This document shows, one piece after another, positions 6,274 through 10,759 of a stretch of 10,759 bases of DNA. Source of the DNA: Treponema sp. (GTDB lineage: Bacteria; Spirochaetota; Spirochaetia; Treponematales; Treponemataceae). Positions within the stretch are counted from its first letter, which is position 1; each line of letters opens with the position of its first letter. Both the position numbers and the translations under genes were made by a program. Below the pieces are notes generated by a model, which saw nothing but the letters and a program-made list of their open reading frames with translations, was not told where the DNA came from and searched no databases. The DNA lies in assembly GCA_017421145.1 (NCBI GenBank), contig JAFOTA010000073.1, positions 1 to 10,759 of the forward strand, written 5' to 3'.

Positions 6274-7821
6274 ATGGGCAAAGTAACTGGGTTTATGGAT
6301 TACAAGCGTGTTGAAAACGGTAATTTTCCTCCATTGGAAAGAATCACGAACTTCAAGGAATTTCATCCGGCTCTCGATGAAAAAAAGCGTCGGGAACAGG
6401 CGGCACGATGCATGAACTGCGGCGTTCCCATGTGCCAGAGCGCGATAAAACTGGCCGGGATGGTCACGGGTTGTCCGCTTCACAATTATATTCCTGAATG
6501 GAACGATGCTCTCTACAACGGTCAGTACGATATGGCTGCGTGGAGACTTTTAAAGACTTCCAGCTTTCCTGAATTCACCGGGCGCGTGTGTCCTGCACTG
6601 TGTGAAAAAGCGTGCAACTCAGGATGTCCGACTACAGGAGATGAAAGCGTCACGATCCACGACAACGAGCTTTTTATAATTGAGCATGCATTTTCTTCCG
6701 GGTACATGAAACCTACGCCTCCTGAAAAAAGGTCGGGAAAAAAGATTGCAGTTATCGGTTCAGGACCTGCAGGGCTTGCGGTTGCCGACTGGCTCAACAG
6801 GCGCGGACATTCGGTTACCGTATATGAAAGGGAAGACAGGGCAGGCGGACTTTTGATGTACGGAATCCCGAACATGAAGCTCGACAAAAAAATCGTTGAG
6901 CGGAGGATTGATTTCATGAAAGCCGAAGGCGTGGATTTTATTTTCAACGCCGACGTAGGACGTAATTTTTCTGCGGATGACATACTCAAAAACTATGATG
7001 CGGTTGCCCTCTGCTGCGGTGCAAAAAAAGCACGTCCTCTTTCTGCTGCCGGTGTTGAAAATCTTTTGCCGGGAGAACAGGGCGGCCTTATGTTTGCCGT
7101 AGATTTTTTGACCAAGGTTACAAAATCAGTAACGGCGCTTAACGAAGCACAGGAAAAATTCGGAAGCGACCTTATAATCACCAACAAGAACATACATCTT
7201 TCGCTTGAAAAAAAAGGAATATCGGTTGAAGGAAAAGACGTTATCGTTTTGGGCGGCGGCGACACAGGAAACGACTGTACCGGAACATGCATACGCCTTG
7301 GCTGCAAATCAGTCGTGCAGATCGAAATGATGCCTTGTCCACCGGTTGAGCGTGCAGCGAACAATCCTTGGCCGCAGTGGCCGAAAGTCCTGAAGACTGA
7401 TTACGGAGCAGAAGAGTCCATTGCAAAATTCGGTCATGATCCGCGCGTATACAAAACGACGATCAAAGAAGTCCATTCAAAGAACGGAAAAGTATGCGGA
7501 ATCAAAACGGTGCAGGTGGAATTCAAACTGGTTGACGGAGTGCGGAAGCTCGTTGAAATCGAAGGAAGCGAAAAAGAACTCCCGGCCGACCTGATTCTCG
7601 TTGCGGCAGGATTTCTGGGCTGTGAAGATTACGCTGCAAACGCATTCAACGCGGCTCTTTCACCAAGGAACACGGTGGCAACATCAAGCGGAGAAATCTA
7701 CCAGACGGCGAACGAAAAAATATTCACGGCAGGCGACATGCACAGGGGTCAGTCACTTGTAGTCTGGGCAATCCATGAAGGAAGGGAATGCGCGGAAGCG
7801 ATCGATGCTTTCCTTCAATAA
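6274..7821 (+). CDS. gltD: Glutamate synthase (NADPH) small subunit
   Basis: GltD is the beta subunit of NADPH-GOGAT. It takes hydride from NADPH onto FAD and passes electrons through Fe-S clusters to GltB. The 515-residue protein is slightly longer than the usual 470-495. Cysteines at 46, 49, 54 and 67 and at 106, 110, 114 and 118 (CMNCGVPMC; CPALCEKACNSGC) form the N-terminal two [4Fe-4S] domain. GSGPAG (162-167) is the FAD-binding Rossmann loop, GGGDTGNDC (327-335) the NADPH-binding loop, and GDMHRGQSLVVWAIHEGREC near 487-506 the C-terminal FAD contact. GAGGTG five bases upstream supports the ATG at 6274. The gene is transcribed away from gltB, so the stoichiometry of the two subunits depends on two separate promoters and leader hairpins. 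No gltD-specific terminator is seen apart from the hairpin at 7868-7904. Confidence 0.97.
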   Translation: MGKVTGFMDYKRVENGNFPPLERITNFKEFHPALDEKKRREQAARCMNCGVPMCQSAIKLAGMVTGCPLHNYIPEWNDALYNGQYDMAAWRLLKTSSFPEFTGRVCPALCEKACNSGCPTTGDESVTIHDNELFIIEHAFSSGYMKPTPPEKRSGKKIAVIGSGPAGLAVADWLNRRGHSVTVYEREDRAGGLLMYGIPNMKLDKKIVERRIDFMKAEGVDFIFNADVGRNFSADDILKNYDAVALCCGAKKARPLSAAGVENLLPGEQGGLMFAVDFLTKVTKSVTALNEAQEKFGSDLIITNKNIHLSLEKKGISVEGKDVIVLGGGDTGNDCTGTCIRLGCKSVVQIEMMPCPPVERAANNPWPQWPKVLKTDYGAEESIAKFGHDPRVYKTTIKEVHSKNGKVCGIKTVQVEFKLVDGVRKLVEIEGSEKELPADLILVAAGFLGCEDYAANAFNAALSPRNTVATSSGEIYQTANEKIFTAGDMHRGQSLVVWAIHEGRECAEAIDAFLQ

Positions 7822-7828
7822 ACTTTTC

Positions 7829-7857
7829 TTGACAATACTTAGATCTGGTGTTACTAT
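7829..7857 (+). promoter_or_regulatory. Sigma-70 promoter of paaK-like gene
   Basis: TTGACA (7829-7834) and TACTAT (7852-7857) are 17 bases apart. The -35 begins eight bases after the gltD stop codon. Transcription would start near 7864, about 63 bases before the ATG at 7927. The perfect -35 and ideal spacing make it convincing despite a 4/6 -10. Confidence 0.8.
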
Positions 7858-7862
7858 AAACA

Positions 7863-7904
7863 GTAACAAAGGCACGTAAAATTCAAAGTGCCTTTTACTT
7901 TTTA
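7863..7904 (+). terminator. Hairpin plus T-rich tail between the paaK promoter and paaK
   Basis: AAAGGCAC (7868-7875) pairs perfectly with GTGCCTTT (7888-7895) around a 12-base loop. GTA at 7863-7865 can extend it with GTA/TAC pairing across a 2-base bulge. The tail is TTTTACTTTTT. It lies essentially at the predicted 5' end of the paaK transcript and about ten bases before its GAGGA ribosome site. It could be the terminator of gltD, with the paaK promoter lying between gene and terminator, or a leader attenuator like those of gltB and gltD, or both. Confidence 0.65.
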
Positions 7905-7926
7905 CCAGATTTATTGAGGAAAGATT

Positions 7927-9171
7927 ATGCAGATGACAGAAAAACAGCTGGAACAAATCCGTGCGCAGATCAAGCGTGTAAAAGAATTCGGAAATCCATT
8001 CTATACCGAACGGTTCAAGAACGTGAATCCCGAAGACATAAAGACTCAGGCAGATTTTGAAAAGCTCGTCCCGTTTTGCTCAAAGCAGGATTTGAGGGAT
8101 GCTTATCCTCTTGGTCTTGCCACTGTTCCAGAAGATGAGATTGTCAGAATCCATTCATCAAGCGGAACGACCGGAGCGCCGGTTATCATACCGTACACAA
8201 AAAAAGACGTGGAAGACTGGGCAATCATGTTCGCGCGCTGCTATGAGATGGCCGGAATCACAAAAAAAGACAGGATACAGATTACGCCGGGTTACGGACT
8301 TTGGACTGCAGGCATAGGATTTCAGGCAGGATGCGAAAAGCTTGGTGCAATGGCAATACCAATGGGACCGGGCAACACTGAAAAACAGCTCCAGATGATG
8401 CAGGATCTTAGTGCTACGGTAATCTGCGCGACATCTTCATATGCACTTCTTCTTGCAGAGCAGGTGGAATCACGCGGCATCGGAAAGAACATCAAGCTTA
8501 AAAAAGGAATCATAGGCTCTGAACGCTGGGGCGAAAAAATGAGGGACCGCATCCACAACATCCTCGGCATAGAGCTTTATGACATTTACGGACTGACCGA
8601 ATGCTACGGACCAGGTATCGGTATCAACTGCGACAAGTCAGACAAGGGAATGCATATTTTCGATGATTATGTCTACCTGGAGATTCTGGATCCTAAAACA
8701 GGAGAGCCGGTGCCGGAAGGAGAGATAGGAGAAATCACGCTCACGACTTTGGTCAAGGAAGGTGCGCCGTTGTTCCGCTTCAGGACACATGACCTTGCAT
8801 CGTTCGTAACCGAAAAATGTCCGTGCGGAAGATCATACCCTCGCATCTCACAGATTCTCGGACGCAGCGATGACATGATAAAGGTCAAGGGAAACATCAT
8901 TTTCCCAAGCACAATCGAAGACGTGATAAAGTCAGTTCCTGGAACGTCAAGCGAATACCGCGCAATAGTCGAGCATGTTGACGGAAAGGACCAGATGACA
9001 GTCATGGTGGAAGTGGAAATGGGGGTTGACCGCACTGAAGCTGCATTGGGCATTCAGTACATCTTCAAGCAGAAATACAATCTTACGCCGAAAGTCGAAG
9101 TGGTGGGAATCGGGGAACTTCCAAGAAGCGAAAAGAAGACAAAGAGGATCGACGACAGAAGGTTCAGCTGA
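7927..9171 (+). CDS. paaK: Phenylacetate-CoA ligase family enzyme (AMP-forming)
   Basis: The enzyme activates an aryl acid, classically phenylacetate, with ATP to an acyl-adenylate and then to the CoA thioester in the cytoplasm. The 414-residue protein is a little shorter than E. coli PaaK (about 437). Motifs in order: SSSGTTG (77-83, ATP phosphate loop), YGLTE (221-225, adenine site), RTHD (286-289), CPCGR (298-302), GRSDDMIKVKG (312-322, hinge to the C-terminal domain), and PRSEKKTKRIDDRR (399-412) with K404 at the catalytic lysine position. GAGGA seven bases upstream supports the first ATG over a second Met two codons later. It stands alone: promoter before, terminator after, and no paa ring-cleavage genes. 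In anaerobes this family often serves arylacetate reuse or indolepyruvate ferredoxin oxidoreductase pathways, so indoleacetate or hydroxyphenylacetate are possible substrates. Confidence 0.92.
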   Translation: MQMTEKQLEQIRAQIKRVKEFGNPFYTERFKNVNPEDIKTQADFEKLVPFCSKQDLRDAYPLGLATVPEDEIVRIHSSSGTTGAPVIIPYTKKDVEDWAIMFARCYEMAGITKKDRIQITPGYGLWTAGIGFQAGCEKLGAMAIPMGPGNTEKQLQMMQDLSATVICATSSYALLLAEQVESRGIGKNIKLKKGIIGSERWGEKMRDRIHNILGIELYDIYGLTECYGPGIGINCDKSDKGMHIFDDYVYLEILDPKTGEPVPEGEIGEITLTTLVKEGAPLFRFRTHDLASFVTEKCPCGRSYPRISQILGRSDDMIKVKGNIIFPSTIEDVIKSVPGTSSEYRAIVEHVDGKDQMTVMVEVEMGVDRTEAALGIQYIFKQKYNLTPKVEVVGIGELPRSEKKTKRIDDRRFS

Positions 9172-9192
9172 TCCTATAGATAAAATCCATAC

Positions 9193-9249
9193 GGGGTTGT
9201 CCAAAGTTCAATCATGCATGACGGAACCAACAGGGCAGCCCCTTTTTTT
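9193..9249 (+). terminator. Rho-independent terminator of paaK-like gene
   Basis: GGGGTTGTCC (9193-9202) pairs with GGGCAGCCCC (9233-9242), 10 bp with two G-U pairs, followed by seven Ts. The 30-base loop contains the palindrome TCATGCATGA and a possible GTTC/GAAC inner stem. It sits in the 87-base gap between the convergent paaK and ybaK genes. Read from the ybaK side the T-tract is poor, so it mainly serves paaK. Confidence 0.8.
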
Positions 9250-9258
9250 CGTTTCCTT

Positions 9259-9744
9259 TTACACCATTTCCAGATCGCATACGACAGCATCGACCGCACG
9301 TATCAGGTCATCGGGCTTGATTTTTATCTGGATGCCGCGCTGTCCGCCGCTTATGCATACCTTGTCATGAAGTATTACGGTTTCATCGATGAAAGTACGG
9401 AACTTTTTTTTCATTCCGACCGGAGTGCAACCGCCGCGTATATAACCCGTGATGCCGAGAAGCTCATCAGGCTTGACCGGGGCAATCTCCTTGCAACCAG
9501 CTGCCTGCCTTGCTTTTTTCAAATTTATCTCGCTTACCGCACTCTGACAGAACACGCAGATTTCCTTGGTTTCCGTCCGCATGACTATGGTCTTGAAAAC
9601 CGTTTCAGCAGGAACACCAAGCTTTTCAGCCATCCTGAGCGCAGCTCCTTTTGCAAGCTCATGCTCTCCGTCGTCTTCATATTCCGCACTTTCATACGCA
9701 ATTCCAAGACCGTCCAGAATCCTCATTGCATTTGTCTTTTTCAT
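9259..9744 (-). CDS. ybaK: Cys-tRNA(Pro) deacylase, YbaK/EbsC family
   Basis: YbaK hydrolyses Cys-tRNA(Pro), the product of misacylation by prolyl-tRNA synthetase, acting in trans in the cytoplasm. From the ATG at 9744 the protein has 161 residues, matching E. coli YbaK (159). Visible family features are VFKTIV with K51 at the catalytic lysine position, GYIRGGCTPVGMKKK (100-114) and ISGGQRG (131-137). An in-frame ATG at 9804 would add 20 residues, but they lie in a hairpin and have no counterpart in the family. The ribosome site before 9744 is weak (GGA only), so the start rests on alignment from memory. The gene follows the lipoprotein gene by 152 bases with a terminator between them, and I found no strong promoter of its own. 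It is convergent with paaK. Confidence 0.93.
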   Translation of the reverse strand: MKKTNAMRILDGLGIAYESAEYEDDGEHELAKGAALRMAEKLGVPAETVFKTIVMRTETKEICVFCQSAVSEINLKKARQAAGCKEIAPVKPDELLGITGYIRGGCTPVGMKKKFRTFIDETVILHDKVCISGGQRGIQIKIKPDDLIRAVDAVVCDLEMV

Positions 9745-9767
9745 GTGGATAATCCAAACATAAATTG

Positions 9768-9809
9768 ACCGGACGCCGGGGTACGCAAAAACATGCCCAG
9801 GCATCCGGT
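9768..9809. repeat. Large imperfect hairpin upstream of ybaK
   Basis: ACCGGACGCCGGGGTACG (9768-9785) and CATGCCCAGGCATCCGGT (9792-9809) form an 18-position stem with four non-Watson-Crick positions, some of them G-U, around the loop CAAAAA. On the minus strand it would be in the ybaK 5' untranslated region, ending 23 bases before the ATG, with no T-tract. On the plus strand only four Ts follow. It may be a leader structure, a weak backstop terminator for the plus strand, or a repeat remnant. Confidence 0.6.
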
Positions 9810-9814
9810 TTTAC

Positions 9815-9902
9815 AAAAAAACGCTTAGGGTTTTATGGTTAACACTGAATGAGCATACGGGGTATGCTACCCGCTTTCAGATTATTCAGTGTTTCCTTAG
9901 CG
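9815..9902 (-). terminator. Complex terminator of the lipoprotein gene
   Basis: Nested inverted repeats cover this stretch. On the plus strand AACACTGAAT (9841-9850) and ATTCAGTGTT (9884-9893) form a perfect 10-bp stem; CGCTTAGG (9822-9829) and CCTTAGCG (9895-9902) form an outer stem with one mismatch; GCATAC (9853-9858) and GTATGC (9862-9867) form an inner hairpin. Read on the minus strand the structure ends in seven Ts (9821-9815). The outer arm contains the stop codon of the lipoprotein gene. Confidence 0.7.
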
Positions 9903-10382
9903 CTTCAAATTGATTTTTACGGCTCCAGGATAATTCTTGTCTGCACCGGCCTTCGCCTCTTCAAGTGAGCTCCATACAGAACCGCCGGAAACAGTGGTGA
10001 GTGAAGTGAGCGTTGCGCTTGAGCTGCTGAAAGTGTAGTAGTATGCGACCCAACCCGGCCTGCTTGAATTGTATCCGTAGAGATAGCCTGATGTGGAAGT
10101 TTCAACCCTGCGTTCTCCGCGCTCGAATGAAGTCATGTCGCGGTTATAGCTTTTTGTTCCGTCGCGCAAAAGTGTGTAGCTCTTGAACGTATACACTGAA
10201 CCGGATCTTTCGATGTCATAGCTGTAGCTGTTGGTCGCACCCGTCCAAGTGCCTTCAAGAACAGGATCAGCAGCCCTTACCGTGCTTGTCGTGGTCGTAA
10301 AAAGAGAAAGACAACCTGTGAAAGTTGAAACCAAAATTGCAGCGGCAAAAACAACCGCAATCCTACTGATGATTTTTTTCAT
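9897..10382 (-). CDS. Putative small lipoprotein of unknown function
   Basis: I do not recognise this gene. From the ATG at 10382 it encodes 161 residues. The N-terminus is a lipoprotein signal peptide: MKK, a positively charged start, a hydrophobic run IAVVFAAAILVSTF, then FTGC with the lipidation cysteine at 24. The mature protein is rich in S, T, Y and G, starts with a low-complexity TTTTST linker, and then has alternating polar/aromatic segments such as LEGTWTG, YSYDIERSGSVYTFKSY, and WVAYYYTFSSSSATLTSL, suggesting a small beta-barrel or lipocalin-like fold (inference). GGAGG five bases before 10382 fixes the start; an ATG at 10394 overlaps that ribosome site, and frames further upstream run into the repeat. 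A promoter at 10429-10456 and its own terminator make it a single-gene unit. It is expected to be a membrane-anchored exported protein. Confidence 0.82.
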   Translation of the reverse strand: MKKIISRIAVVFAAAILVSTFTGCLSLFTTTTSTVRAADPVLEGTWTGATNSYSYDIERSGSVYTFKSYTLLRDGTKSYNRDMTSFERGERRVETSTSGYLYGYNSSRPGWVAYYYTFSSSSATLTSLTTVSGGSVWSSLEEAKAGADKNYPGAVKINLKR

Positions 10383-10428
10383 ATAATCCTCCATTTTGAA
10401 ATCTCGAATGAGCTTCAATAATCTCCAG

Positions 10429-10456
10429 TTTAAATTTGATTTAAGCTCTCTGTCAA
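10429..10456 (-). promoter_or_regulatory. Sigma-70 promoter of the lipoprotein gene
   Basis: Minus strand TTGACA (10456-10451), 16-base spacer, TTTAAA (10434-10429). The -35 is perfect; the -10 matches 4 of 6. Transcription would start about 40 bases before the ATG at 10382. The foldback element begins 20 bases upstream of the -35. Confidence 0.65.
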
Positions 10457-10475
10457 GAAGTCCTAGGAACAACAT

Positions 10476-10635
10476 GGCTTCAGCATGAAATCTATTGATA
10501 AATGCACCACATGAGCGGGTCCCAGTTGACGGCAAAAAGCAAGGTAACCTCCCTCAAGGGCTCCCTCCTTACTTTTTGCCTACGTCCCACTCCTGTGTTG
10601 CAAAACTCTATTGGTTTTGTCATGCCGAAGCCCTG
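10476..10635. repeat. Foldback (MITE-like) element with terminal inverted repeats
   Basis: The ends GGCTTCAGCATGA (10476-10488) and TCATGCCGAAGCC (10620-10632) are inverted repeats with one mismatch. Inside, GGCAAAAAGCAAGG (10531-10544) and CCTTACTTTTTGCC (10567-10580) pair with one mismatch (a G-U on the minus-strand RNA), around CCCTCAAGGG. The arms in between stay related in inverted order (for example ACCACATGAGCGGG against CCCACTCCTGTGTT), so the whole element can fold on itself. Its left 48 bases recur at 6110-6157. No transposase is encoded. I see no clear target-site duplication, and the full boundaries are uncertain by a few bases. Confidence 0.7.
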
Positions 10636-10759
10636 TTGTTTTAGAAAAAATGGTTGTCGCCCATGCAGAACAATGTTTTTTATGGAAATGTATTGTTTGC
10701 TCTTGCAAATCGGTTCCCATCCAAGTAAAAATTTTCAGGAATTCAGCATCATTTTAAAC
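10636..10759. other. Intergenic stretch without recognised features
   Basis: A/T-rich sequence to the right of the foldback element. Neither strand has a convincing reading frame: plus-strand frames stop within about 35 codons and no gene enters from the right on the minus strand. I see no clear promoter, terminator or RNA gene. Confidence 0.5.

Noticed and set aside
9745..9804. A 20-residue N-terminal extension of YbaK
   Set aside because: The extra residues are encoded by the hairpin at 9768-9809 and the protein from 9744 already has the full family length.
10383..10535. Upstream extension of the lipoprotein gene to 10535
   Set aside because: It would place the signal peptide about 50 residues inside the protein and cross both the promoter and the repeat; GGAGG before 10382 supports the shorter form.
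10582..10722. A 46-codon minus-strand frame starting MGTDLQEQ and ending in the foldback element
   Set aside because: No ribosome site or promoter, and its C-terminal part is encoded by the inverted arm of the repeat; probably not a gene.

Overview
The window looks like chromosomal DNA of a host-associated spirochaete, most likely a gut or rumen Treponema. This is inferred from moderate GC, spirochaete-style lipoprotein processing, A/T-rich intergenic DNA with near-consensus sigma-70 promoters, and foldback repeats of a kind I associate with that genus. The species cannot be fixed from the sequence alone.

Layout, left to right. (1) 1-1230, minus strand: a pyrroline-5-carboxylate reductase-like gene (proC, 424-1230) followed 18 bases later by the start of a flavodoxin-fold NAD(P)H oxidoreductase, cut by the window edge. 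(2) 1304-7821: the two subunits of NADPH-type glutamate synthase (GOGAT), arranged divergently rather than as the usual gltBD operon. gltB (1369-5961) is on the minus strand and gltD (6274-7821) on the plus strand. The 312-base intergenic region holds two strong divergent promoters, a 48-base dispersed repeat, and a terminator-like hairpin in each leader. (3) 7829-9249, plus strand: a paaK-like aryl-acid CoA ligase with its own promoter, a third leader hairpin with a T-rich tail, and a convincing terminator. (4) 9259-10382, minus strand: a YbaK/EbsC-type Cys-tRNA(Pro) deacylase, and upstream of it a small putative lipoprotein with a complex terminator. (5) 10383-10759: the lipoprotein promoter, a ~160-base foldback element, and about 120 bases in which I see nothing.

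Function. GltB and GltD together turn glutamine plus 2-oxoglutarate into two glutamates. Glutamate feeds proline synthesis (ProC) and transaminations. The lone PaaK-like ligase activates phenylacetate or a related aryl acid. No aerobic phenylacetate-degradation genes are visible, so an anaerobic use, such as reductive carboxylation to aromatic amino acids, is more plausible, though this is inference.

The most interesting points are regulatory and repeat-related. First, gltB, gltD and paaK each show the order promoter, very short leader, intrinsic-terminator-like hairpin with a T-rich tail, Shine-Dalgarno, ATG. Second, gltB carries about 37 extra residues encoded by a GC-rich DNA segment with two perfect small palindromes, which looks like an in-frame insertion of a palindromic repeat. 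Third, a 48-base repeat occurs twice, each time 15-20 bases upstream of a -35 box, once alone and once as one arm of the foldback element.
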